NCBI RefSeq assembly: GCF_901933205.1
Contig: NC_044572.1
Span: 31,320,001 to 31,384,000, forward strand
Reading direction: 5' to 3'
From: Camarhynchus parvulus
Taxonomy: Eukaryota > Chordata > Aves > Passeriformes > Thraupidae
DNA: 64,000 bases
Positions 45,054-56,371 of this stretch are shown piece after piece. The translations under genes and the position numbers were made by a program. Positions within the stretch are counted from its first letter, which is position 1. Each line of letters starts with the position of its first letter. The notes beneath the pieces are model-generated. The model was not told the origin of the DNA. It did not search any database and saw only the letters and a list, made by a program, of their open reading frames with translations.

Positions 45054-46921
45054 ACAATTTCTTACTCTTTTACTGAAATGCAAGTTACTTTATTTCTCAG
45101 ATGTCTTGTTTGTGTCTGTAATTTCTTTCACAGATTTATTGTGATAAGGTTTTCTCCCTTTCATTAGAGTCACTTAGGCTGTTAAAGGGACACAAATTTA
45201 AGTAAAAATGTGGAGCTGATGAATATGTGAATATTGTTGCTAGGCATTACCCTTAATATTACTGTATATCAAAGTGGGGGGATGCAGTGAATAGGATACA
45301 GAGGTACTTCGAACTCATTAAACTCCTGTGCAAGACTTCAAGGGTAAAATAGTTGTAGCTTACAGCTGTTAATTTTTGTTCCTTTGAGAAGCTTTATGCA
45401 CAAGCACAAAGACACTGTGGCCTTGGAGTACTGTAATTGCAGATCTATTGACAGTATTTTAAAACCTTGAGGTTATTCATGCTGGCTTGCTCACCTGCAG
45501 TAAATTCCAAAGTCTTAGAACCAGCGGAGCTAAAGTATTCATCAAAGCAGGGTTTTATATACATGAAGCGTTTCAGTTCTCTGGAATAGCTCATTCAATA
45601 AGTCTTTCCAACCAGAGATTTTATTTACTGTGTGACTGGGATCTAAGCACCCAGGACAGAAGAGTGGCTTTGTTAGCAATGCGATTTTCCTGTGGTCTAC
45701 GGATTTCTGCTGTGCGGGTGAGGGGTTACAGTGATTCTGCAGTGTGAAAGTAGTAGCAAACTTAGCTTTGATATCACACTGGGTTTACACAAATTTATGT
45801 GCTTTTGTTAGTTCATCCGTTGTGTGTTTCATGGTGGTATTGTCACTCTGTTCCTACACCATAATTTGATTGAGCACTGCTACTTTATCACAGAAGAAAC
45901 TGTAAGGTTCAGCGATCCACTGCACTACCACTTCCATTTTCTCATTACAAAAATTGACCTTCTAGCTGTGGTTTGAAAGGGCTCAGACCACTGTCATTCA
46001 AGCTTCAAGACTGGTGAGCAGTAATAATAGTATAGGAAGTAGGAGCAATAGTTAAAGCAGCCTGGCATTGTGCTCCCTTCCTGGAATCCATTTTGAATTT
46101 CACAGTACAGGCAGCGGGTGTCCTTTGCTACCTCCAGCGTGCATTGTGTTTTCCTGTAATCCCCTACTTGTCATTAAATCATTTAAATGTATTAAGGCAA
46201 CACACTGCAGGAACATTTTGCCATGTTCCTTTTGCTTTGTGGGTGATTTTCTTCAACCTGCTTCAACAGCCCAGAAATAGCACAACACTGTTAAAAAAAA
46301 AAAAAAATTTGGTGATACTTGTTTAGAACAAACTGACCTATGGAATCTATTCCCAGGTATGTTATACACCATGCTGCAAGATGCTCCTGCATGTGAGTGC
46401 CTAAATTTGCAGATAAGAATACAGACCCTGCTACAAAAGGTCCAGCACCTCAGCAACCTTGGACGTGGGTTTAAGAGAGTAATTTTGCATCCCCCAATCT
46501 GGAAATTCTTCCTTCTGTCCTTTGCAAATGCACTTGGCAGACCTTGGATATCACTGCTGTGTACTTGGGTCACACATGGCACGTGGACCTCACTGAGTTT
46601 GCTCCCTGATATTTCACATTTTCCACTGAAGCACTTCTGTAGGATTAGGGGAATGTGTACTCTGTCCAGCCCACTATAGCTACATCAGATTTGGATTGTT
46701 CTACACAGTATAACGGCTGTAGAGGCATTTGAAAGAAGTCAGAAGAAGAGACACTGTGAAAGAAGGAGTTTGGTCAGAGTTTGGGTAACGAAAATCAAGG
46801 ACTTTCCACAGAATAATATTTAAAATATTTTTTAGCAACTAGCATCATTTGAATGGAAGCAGCTGAAACCTATGATTTGGTTGAAGTACCAAAGAGTGGG
46901 AGATTACTCTGGGCCCATTTT
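45054..46921. other. AT-rich desert, section 12
   Basis: Unique DNA with an A14 run near 46293-46306. Frames at 45487-45747, 46093-46326 and 46359-46679 have no domain. Nothing else is recognised. Confidence 0.4.
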
Positions 46922-47012
46922 CCTTTTCCCTTTCCCTTTCCCTTTCCCTTTCCCTTTCCCTTTCCCTTTCCTTTCCCTTTCCCTTTCCCTTTCCCCTTTC
47001 CCCTTTCCCCTT
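46922..47012. repeat. (TTTCCC)n hexanucleotide repeat, about 14 units
   Basis: Around 14 TTTCCC units, the last three lengthened to TTTCCCC and one shortened by a C, form an uninterrupted pyrimidine tract. The complementary strand is (GGGAAA)n. Long open frames on both strands through it (46853-47173 plus, 46870-47145 minus) are low-complexity by-products, not genes. The tract may form G-quadruplexes on the minus strand or a triplex. Confidence 0.95.
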
Positions 47013-50000
47013 CGTCTTCCCCCACTAATTCTTCCATAATCCCCACAGCTAGCAGAAGATATAGTAGATATTTTTCATACACACTGAATGTATGCCTGTT
47101 CATAGATGCCAAACAGGAAAGCAAAAGAAGTTTGGATGTTGTCATCTATGTTAAGCCATTGGGATTTTTTTAGGAACCTGTTTTTTTTTTCTCTCCTTCA
47201 AATTACTTAATAATGCACAGTGGTTAATAATAAACCAATTTTGCCAATAGTATTTGCTTGGGCAAGCTTCTTGCTGAAACCTCTGATTAAATACTGTAAA
47301 ATATTGTACTGTAAATACTACATTAAATGTTCAATAAAATCAAGAACTATTATTTATTCATTTTTATTATATTTGGGGCTTGCTGGGTTTCATTATATCA
47401 GAGACATCACATTCATTGATGTTTTTCTAAAAATATTGCTTTTATAGTATGAATCTTTTCTGCACATTCTTGAAGTCCTGCAGGGACAAACACCATACTA
47501 ATACTGATGGATTCAAAACAAGGCTCTGGTTCTACCAACTTTAGGGTTCCTATGACATTAGGATCCAAACCTAGCTCAAATTTCAGTAAATGATTTCAGT
47601 AAATGATTGCTGCCTTACAATACAGCAAAACAAAACAAACCACATTTAAAGCATTCAATAATTTTGCAATGGAAAATCTCAGGCTCTGTCTATAGACTCT
47701 GAGGTTGAGCCTGGTCACCAGGATAGTAGCACTGTTTAAACATAGGAACTGTAAATTGAATTTAGGATGACATGAGTTCTCAGAAAACCACTTCTGTTCA
47801 CCAAATATTTGCTAACAATTTTGTATTTATGATAAATTTAAGTATGTTCTCTCATGCTTTCCCAAATGTGAGCCCTTGCTGCTGGTCAAATATGAGTTCT
47901 TGAAATATGGGAGGCTTGTAATAATTTCAATAAATTTTCAGATATCTAAAATAATCCTAAAACTGCAACAAGACATGCCCTAGCATATAAAAACCTGCTT
48001 TTTACTAGGGAAGTTTGAGCAATGTGCCATACTTTTTACCTACTTATTTAAACTGTCACATGGCTTGCAGTGTGACTAGAATCTAGCAGTAGTTACTGTA
48101 TTCACATGTTTTAGCCCCTCTCTTCCAATCCCTTCCACATGCCCGATGCCAGGGACATTCTCTCAGTCTACTCCCACATCTTATCACCTCTGTCCCTCCC
48201 CAAGACAGAGGCCCCTGGCTGTGAGTCTTCAGCCATGGCACTGGAATAGGTTATTTTGGGTTTTTTACAAGATTTCTGTGGGGCAGACTAAAGTGTAGCA
48301 TAGACCCACCTGAACTAGCTGGGTGTTCTTAAGGCTGGATTATAATCTACTATTTTGTTTACTCAGTAAAAAAGTAAAATTAATTGTATTCTTTAGAAAT
48401 AAGGTGGTAAATGTATCATGTAAGTGGATCAAGAGTATAACATTTCAAAACATGGATTTATTTGAATGTGTAATTTTTAGTATAATTTAAGATAAATCAT
48501 CCTGCTGCATATTTGCAAAGTTAAAATAGATAATATTTGTTAAATGAAGCTGGTTGGATAGGAAAAGAATATGATTTCCTGAAGATGAACCTGATATCAT
48601 AGTCATATTTTTGTCAATTCTTTTCCCTCTGGGATTATTAAAATTATCTCCAGAATTTAGAGAAAGAATTGATGAACCCAGAAGATGTTTTACATTTCAA
48701 ATTGATTAAATATTCACCCAGAACCCTTATCAGACACTAGTTGTTCTTGTTTATAGTTTTGTTGATTGTCAGATTCATAAACTCAAACTTGTAAGTCAAT
48801 CCTTCAAAACATTTATAAAGTTAAAAAATATAAAAGAGCTTAGATACTTTGAACGTGCTTTCTGATTTAGAAGTTCATAGTTTGCAGTCTAATAATGTTT
48901 TCAAATTTTCTCCACATAAATGAAAAGTAAAAATTACTTTCTGCTAGGAAAGCTTGTTTTCTTGAGAAATCATTTAACTTTGAGAGCTGAAGTTCAAAGA
49001 ATTGCTAGAGAAACCCAAGAGAGAAATCCTTTTGGTGGAATTACTGTTATTCTGTTTAGAAATGTTGTCATCCAGACAAGGAGCAACACTAATTCTTTGT
49101 GATTATTTTACTGAGTTGTCATCTAAAACAATCTGCAATTGATGCAGTTGTTGAGCAAGATTTGTGCAAATTGCTTGATGAATTCAGACTAATAAAACAC
49201 AAGTTTTTCCTAGTGTGTTGCTCTGTAGTTAGTGGGTATTTGCAGGCTTTACAGATGACACTGTCAGTTTTTCCATTGAAGGTTGCTTTGCTTAAAATAC
49301 TCCTGACAGGAGCAACACTGGCAGAATTTGCAATTTGCCACCTGACAAGGTTGTCAGCATCAAGGGCCTTGTCGTGGGGCCTGACGTGAATGTAAGAATA
49401 TTATCCAGTGAGAACTGTGAACTTTGTTGAACTGATCTATCTCCATTATATCTTGTTGAATCCCAAACTTGGCATGTTGTCTGCTGAGAAAAGCAGCTAG
49501 CTTTTGCATGACTGACTACATGTAGCATTTATCCACATTTCTCGTCTTCACTGTGGGCTGATAGATCAACAAATGAATAAAGGAGTAACAAAAGAAAGGG
49601 GAAAAACACAATGGTCACTCTGAATTAAAGAGTCCTTCATGAACTCATAGGTCTTGTGCTTTTCCCACACCCACAACAGTCTGCTGTGGCTAATGCTTGA
49701 CTGGAACAGAGGTTGCATAGACCTGAATATTTCATGTTCTGTTGAAAGCCTGTGGAAGTCACCAGGAAGTCACCCATGGGCTTTATCAGGATGTATTGAT
49801 CCTCTTCTGATAATTGGTAAGGAATCTGGAAACAGGGGGGCAAAATCAGAGTCTCATGATATATTCATAGCCAGATGTGAATCTCTGTGTGAATATTTTT
49901 CTTGTTATTACTTCTCTTTTTGTTGCTTGCTTCATCTTCCCCTTCAAGATAGCTACCAAAAAGTCTCATTGTAACTGGGACTCTCTCCCTCTGCTGATTT

Positions 50001-52319
50001 TGCAAACAAGATCAATAACATTTGAAAATGCCAACAACATTCACACCTACAGCCAGGCTGACTGCTGACTGGTTGTTATCATTCCATGGAAGTCAGTGAC
50101 ACTGAATGTACTTGCTCACAATCTGAATTTGGCTCACTTTGATATTGAGGAGTCTTTTCCTCTTCCCTGAGAAATTTGTAATTTTCCCCCACCTGTAAGA
50201 GGGTCCCACTTTACTTTACTCTGGAGAACTGTGTGAGTCCATGGCAAATACAGTCAGCAGCAAATGTGTTCACATTTCACTACAAGAACATATGAACTCT
50301 TTGTACCTGACACTTTACACAACATGCTCCCTGGCTTTAAGAAAACATTGTTTCATGTTCTAACTCTAATCAGCCTTTTCTGCCTGCTCAGAGAACAGAG
50401 AACTTCATTGTTATATGCAGCTGTCATTTGTCCCATCTCCTTGCTCTTTCTGACTTCAATATCTTTGTGGTATTTAGTGAAAGTAATTTTCAGTTAGAAA
50501 TCTTCTGCCCTTTCAGTAAGTGCAAGTATAGCACTTCATCAATGGCCAAAGAATTCCAAGCTATCTGGAATGTATCAGGACAGTTGATAAAACCTCACAG
50601 AGCAACCTATGATAGTACATCCCATCATAAATAAAAAAAAACCAGAAAGGGCCTTTGTCAGTGTTTATCTGTAGCGCTTTTATTCTTTGCCCTTGATTTC
50701 CTCTTCAGAAAATTGATGCACCCTTAAATTGAAGCAGGAGGCTTGACAGGTGATGGTTAGTGTGATAACTGCTCAGATTTCATCAGCCAGTGTTTTTCTG
50801 GTGGTGCAATTGTAGGAACTTTCAGCTAGATTACCTGTCATCCACTACATCAGATAAAAGAGGGAGAGTTGAAAGATGCGGTTTTGCCACTGTACCTTAT
50901 AGGAAATGAAAAGTGTGGGTGAGGTAACAGTAGCTGAAAAGAAGTACAATTATTTTCTAATCAGGCTATTCCATCAGGAATGTCACTGCTGAAATTTGCA
51001 ATCATTGGGCAGAATCCATTGTTAAATTTGCATTGTTAAATTCAAAGGGGGGAAAATCCTAAAAGACATAGTCATTCCTACTGTTGGAATTATCTCAAGC
51101 ACTACTTTTGACTATCCATTTAATTCTTCTGTATATGAAAAGCAAAGTACAATCTATATTTAGACAGAAGAAAATGTTCCTATTTTGAGTATATATCTAT
51201 ATCCTTATTTTATTCTACTTATTCTGATGCTGGGTTGTTAGTTGCCTTTTTTTCCCCCTGAATTTCTGATAGTTCAATTGCTTTGTAAAAAGTTTTACTT
51301 ATTTTGATTTTGTGTTCATCCAGGCAATATTTTTATTTAGCAAGTAATGCATACTACCACTACCATACATACCTAAAGCATATAGTTTTGTCGATACTTC
51401 TGTACTGTGAAAGAAATCAGACTGGTTTTTGATCACCTGAAACCATTGAATTTATAAAGATGATCTGAGTTTAACTAAATTTAATTGAACTTCATAAATT
51501 TGATATTCTTAACTTTCTATACTGACATAATACTGTGCTTTAGCAATTACTTTCCAATGCTGAATTTCCTAAATATAGAGCAACTTAAATATATTTTGTG
51601 TTATCTATACTTTGATTTATCTTGATTATCCCCCATAATCTATTGTAGGTAGCTGAGCTCTGTTGTGAGTTTTATTTAAAATTATTATGTATGCAAACTC
51701 TAAAAAAGAATAAAATAAAAACATAACCACCAGTTTGTTAAATATCACTATTCCCAATACTGCAGTTGAAAGTCTGTCAGTAATTCTATTATAAATGCTT
51801 ATTTTTCGGAGGATTATGCAGTTTAGCTATGAAAATTCTCTCTCGGGTAAGACTTGGCAGCTGAAAGTTCATCATGTGACTGCAGCAATTTGTTGCTATT
51901 GTTTTACCAAATATTCTCAAATTGTTAGAGATTTGTTGTCCAAGTTATAAGTAGAAAGCAATTTTGGAAAATGCAGAAGACTAAATCTACGGTCTCATAA
52001 TATTTTGTTTGTGCCCTTGTTAATAACAATTTCACATATTAAAATGATTCTGAGAGAGTTGTATTTTTATTTCTTCCCCCTAGATGGATAGCCAAGGACA
52101 CTGAGAGATCAAATGGACTGGAAAAAACCCTGTTTGGGAAGAAGTGTTGTTTTCTCTAAGGCTCTTTGTCACTATTTCATCCTCCAAATGGTTTCTGCAA
52201 AGGAATGTTCACCCAATGTGCCACTGCTCATGCTAGAAACTGCTAAAAATATTATTCATTAAAACAAAAGTGTATTTTTTTACATATCCAGACTTGAAAT
52301 ACACACATTTGCACTTTGG
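47013..52319. other. AT-rich desert, section 13
   Basis: About 5.3 kb of AT-rich, mostly unique DNA. A 13-bp tandem duplication (TTTCAGTAAATGA twice) lies at 47581-47606, and A runs near 50631. Frames at 49099-49389, 49654-49974 and 50264-50497 carry no domain. Confidence 0.4.
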
Positions 52320-52480
52320 GTGTGATGAATGAAGTGCCACAGTGTCTTTTAATGCAATGGTGAAGGAACTTCCTGAGGATTGCGGTTATCTCTGGCCATT
52401 GCAGAAAGCTTCTCGTGCAATCCCTTTTCAGGCACATCCAGTTCAAAGGGATGCTTTGTACACACGGGGAATTCTTTCTT
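52320..52480. promoter_or_regulatory. Putative CNE
   Basis: Unique block with an isolated CpG (GATTGCGGTTATCTC) and CTTTTAATGCAATGGTGAAG, distinct from its AT-rich flanks. Candidate enhancer by texture only. Confidence is low. Confidence 0.2.
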
Positions 52481-54391
52481 GGGAAGCAATTGCAGATGCT
52501 CAGATCTCAGAGTGGGCAGTCAGCTGAACATCAGCTTGCGCTGCAAAAAAATGATGACAAAAACTAGGAGAAGATTTGCAGAACAGATGAGAAAGGTTAA
52601 AAGTGTGGAAAGTTGGGTTGAGAGAGACAAAGGAGATTCACAGAGCCAAGTCTGTCTGTTGAGGTACAAGTGCAAGACCAAAAAGGTAAATAGATGACAG
52701 AGGGAGGAGGGCAGCTGGAGATGAAGTTTGTCTGAGTTTGTGGAGAGGGACTGTGACTGTCCCAAGTGTTTGACTCATAGTCTATCACTGATCACATCCA
52801 GGCATTGCACCTTCCTGTTGATAAAATACCTGCTGGTTGAGCAAGATACATAACAAATAATTGATTAAAATTACTTAATTCAGTCTGGTTTTTTTCTTGT
52901 GCCAGATTTTTAAATGAGATGCATGGTATAAAAAGAGAGATTTACTTGCACTGACAAGATAAAACAACCTTTCATGAGCAGAAGTAGGTAGGAAAAGGAT
53001 AAAACAGTAGCAACACAATGAGTAGCTTGCAGGGATGCAAATAAAGCCCTACTGTGCTGACTAGCAGCATAGCAGAGCTTTTGCTGAAAGAACAGACTGG
53101 AATGCCCTCCTGTTTTGCATTGTTAGTGCAGCAGTATGTACTTATACATGCTATTAATTTATACAAGCTTTTTGGCCCCCAAAACCCCATATGTTAGAAT
53201 AAGCTATCTACTCACCCTGTCCATAAATTGAAAAGTGGCTGAAATGATTACATTTGATCGGCATCCATATTCCACTGAAAGTCTATTGGCTTACAAAGGC
53301 TGTCAGAGCGCATTTACCACAGAACTCTCTCCCAAGTTGGATATACTTAGCTGCCATTTCTGTGCCTCATATTTTTACTAGTTTGGTCTCAAAATAAGGT
53401 GTCATTAGGCAGAGAGTTGAGCAGCTCCATGTTTTAACACTGATACAGAGAAAAAAATGAAGCAACTGCAAACTCATTGTCTGATGTATTGGGGCAATTC
53501 AGGAGGAGAGAGGGGGTAGCACAGCATTTACACTTTCGTTTGAAGACATAGACTCATTACAGTCTAAAACATAAAGTCTAGTCTTACATTTTCTATCCTG
53601 GAAATATTTATATCTAGTGATTTTACCAAAAATTTTGAACCAGAATATTCACTGGGCAATGGTTTTTTTTGTACTATGTTAAAATGCAAGGTTTGAAATG
53701 CCCAGTGGGGAAAAAACCCAAATATACATGGTGTGTGTTTGAAGCAAGCATGTCGTATAAGGGATTCAGTATGTAACAAACAAATTGGCAAAAGAAAGCA
53801 TGGGATGTACCATTAAGTTTTGGGTTTGAAAATGGTTGTTGGTTGTTAAGTTGTCATTAATATTTTACTTGGTCTTGTCTTTCACTGATAATATTAATGT
53901 GTTGTTCTCAGTCATATATTGACTGCTCTCCTCTACGCATTGTTGCATGTAAAAACTTACTCAGATGTTCCAAATTTCACAGATAGCCTACAAGATCAGA
54001 GCTAAAGACTGAGACATCTGAATTGGCACAAAATCAAATATTGTCCTTTGGTTAAATGCTAATGAATTTCAAGAACTTGACACCAATTGTTTTTAATGCA
54101 GCAGACTGAATTCCCCAAACTGAGGTCAAATCTGTTTTAAAATGTTAGGTTACAACTGTAATGTTCTTGAATTTTTGTATTTTAAGCTTCTTCTATTTTA
54201 ATTATTGCAAAAATATTTTCACTGATGTCTAGAAATCTCTGCCACTAGGGTGTGGCTCACAAAAATGGGACTATTTTCTGAATTTTAATAGCAAAATCTT
54301 CATGAGTCATTTCCAAACAATCATGGGCATGTATATTTTCTACACAAAAAAACTCTCTTTTGTGTGTGGATGACTGTCTTTTAAATGTGGT
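52481..54391. other. AT-rich desert, section 14
   Basis: Unique sequence. The bases near 53255-53330 keep a few CpGs and could be another weak CNE. No exon or repeat family is recognised. Confidence 0.35.
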
Positions 54392-54514
54392 CATGGAAAA
54401 ATTGCCCCTTTCTCCACACGAGCACTCCAGCGTGGTTAGGAAACAAGTACAGCACAGGAGTATGGCCCTGCCATCTATTCATGCTAAGAGAAGCAGACAG
54501 CTTTCACTTTTCCA
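54392..54514. repeat. Diverged direct repeat, copy A (123 bp)
   Basis: This copy aligns without gaps to 55437-55559 over exactly 123 bp, at about 77% identity by hand count. Both start CATGGAAAAATTGCC and end CAGCTTTCACTTTTCCA. It belongs either to an unrecognised interspersed repeat family or to an old local duplication. Confidence 0.8.
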
Positions 54515-54785
54515 AAATTCAGCTTTGTATATAATGCTTTTGGCACTTCTGATTTGGCCTAGTTGGAATTTGTGCCAGTAAGGTTGACATCTAAGTTTGG
54601 AGCCTTGATTAACAATATTTGAGGCATGAGCTCAGGCTTGTTCTATTGCTCCGTGCATGAGGCTGATTGCATTTGTGGAGGAAAGAACATTGTCCTGTAG
54701 CTCAGTATAGGAGAATCCCAATTCACATTTCCCATCCAGTTCAGAAACATCTTTTACAATATTTAGGGGTTTTATTATTTGTAAA
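54515..54785. other. Spacer between repeat A and hairpin
   Basis: Unique sequence. The minus-strand frame 54632-54814 runs into the hairpin and has no domain. Confidence 0.35.
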
Positions 54786-54856
54786 TATTTCCTTGTTAGT
54801 AAAAATTCCATCAACTATTCCTAATAATTGATGGAATTTTTAATAACAAGGAAATA
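54786..54856. repeat. Near-perfect inverted repeat, 29-bp arms
   Basis: The arms at 54786-54814 and 54828-54856 are reverse complements at 28 of 29 positions around a 13-nt loop. The predicted RNA would be a long stable hairpin of about 71 nt. The low divergence between arms contrasts with the old repeats nearby and suggests a recent origin, for example by template switching. A pre-miRNA-like role is possible but unsupported. Confidence 0.85.
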
Positions 54857-54889
54857 CACAATTTAATAACAAGACAAAATACACAATTT
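54842..54889. repeat. Tandem duplication overlapping the hairpin's right arm
   Basis: AATAACAAGGAAATACACAA followed by TTT is repeated immediately as AATAACAAGACAAAATACAC followed by AATTT. This gives two units of about 23 and 25 bp, so the right arm is both an inverted copy of the left arm and the first unit of a direct tandem repeat. Confidence 0.8.
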
Positions 54890-55436
54890 CCTCAGGGTTG
54901 TTCAACATTGGCTTGATAAAGGACCACAGAAGGTTTGAGGTCTTGGGTAGTCTGTCAAATTTTTGTTTTTGCTAGCAGAGCTGTGTTCTGAGCAGTGGGA
55001 AAATTTTGCTGCATAGTCCTGTTAATTCTTTCCTTGAGCTATTTTTACAATTTTATTTTATTATGAAATTGGTAGGTTAGAGTTCAAATGGTTTTATTTT
55101 GGGATTCTGAGTCTGTACAGATTCTACAAAGAAATCGCAGAGTGTAGATCCCCCATAGTAGTTCATGTAAACCATATGCATGTGTCTGTGTTCAGAGTAA
55201 TAATTTTGGCTAAAGAGTCTATGCAGTCATTGAGAGGCCTATGAGCTCTCCTGTGTGTTCATTGTCAATCTAGACTCTTAGACATCCTTTGCAGAAAACT
55301 TTACAATTCCCGAACTGGTGTTTGAAAAGATGAGCTGTAACAGGCTTTAAGATTTAACAGAGCTGCACATAAAACGCTTCTTAATCAGCCCTTATCCTAT
55401 GTGCTCCATTTACAAAGGAATATTTTAGAGTCTGGA
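54890..55436. other. Spacer between hairpin and repeat B
   Basis: AT-rich unique sequence with nothing recognised. Confidence 0.35.
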
Positions 55437-55559
55437 CATGGAAAAATTGCCACTCTCTTCACAGAGGCACAGCAGTGTGGTTAGAAAAGCAGTATAGCTC
55501 ATGGCTACAGCCCTGCCATACACTTGTACTGAGAGGAGCAAACAGCTTTCACTTTTCCA
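55437..55559. repeat. Diverged direct repeat, copy B (123 bp)
   Basis: Gap-free partner of 54392-54514. The sequence to its right (55560-55670) is GC-richer and repeats GGGTGTCTCTGT at about 55578 and 55636, and has no counterpart at copy A. The minus-strand frame 55425-55664 crosses it but shows no domain. Confidence 0.8.
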
Positions 55560-56291
55560 GACCTCCTCTGGCTCCCAGGGTGTCTCTGTCCCCACATACT
55601 CCTCAGTGCTTCTGTGGAGGGTGTGAGGCCAGCTTGGGTGTCTCTGTACCCAGGCAGTAGGCACCCTAAATATAAGATGAGAAACAACAGATGGCTACAA
55701 ACAGATGGGGGAACCTAAGTAACAATTAGATGCTATTGATCAGTATGACGACAGTACTCACAACAAAGTAATATTCTAGGGTTTTGTCCAATCTGCTTTA
55801 AATGTGGTTCAAGCATTCACTGCTTTTTTAAACTGCTATTCCAGTAGTGAATTTGCTGAGGTGAAGATGGAGAGAAGAGTTAGATGTATTTTGGTCTTAT
55901 CCTGAGCACTGGAAGGAGTGTAGCACATTTACATCCTGAAATGGATTCACACGGGGTCCACAGTCCCAATCATGGCTTCAGTGAAAGAGGGTATATATGA
56001 GGCTGGCAAAAATGAGCAAGAAAAATGGTGCTGCTGAGGAGGGGATTAGATGTTACCATAAAATCAGATAGGTTGTTGACTTCTATCTTGTTGGCACCTT
56101 TGTCATCCTTTAGTGGAAGTGAATGTACCTATGTTTTTGTCCCTGAGACGTAATCTTCTCTGTGTCCAGATGATTTTGTTGCTGCCCCATAGTTCATACC
56201 CCACCATTTCAGGAATACTTTTCGGGTAACAGAGTGCCTATAACATTGTAAGGCCTTGGCTGGTTGTCTATCTCTAAGTTCTGGAAAGCTG
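55560..56291. other. Spacer after repeat B
   Basis: Begins with a short GC-richer stretch, then returns to unique AT-rich DNA. No exon or assigned repeat. Confidence 0.35.
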
Positions 56292-56371
56292 GGTTTGTTT
56301 TTTTGTTTGGGGCTTTGTTTGTTTGTTTGTTTTTGTTTTCATTTGTTAGTGGTTTTGTTTGTTTGTTTTTA
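56292..56371. repeat. (GTTT)n-rich simple repeat
   Basis: Imperfect GTTT units are interspersed with T runs over about 80 bp. This is simple-sequence DNA with no attached element identified. Confidence 0.85.

Noticed and set aside
46853..47173. Pro-Phe repeat frame and antisense Lys-Gly repeat frame
   Set aside because: Both are translations of the (TTTCCC)n simple repeat.
54240..54256. CTCF-like GCCACTAGGGTGTGG
   Set aside because: It mismatches the core at an important G and has no supporting context.
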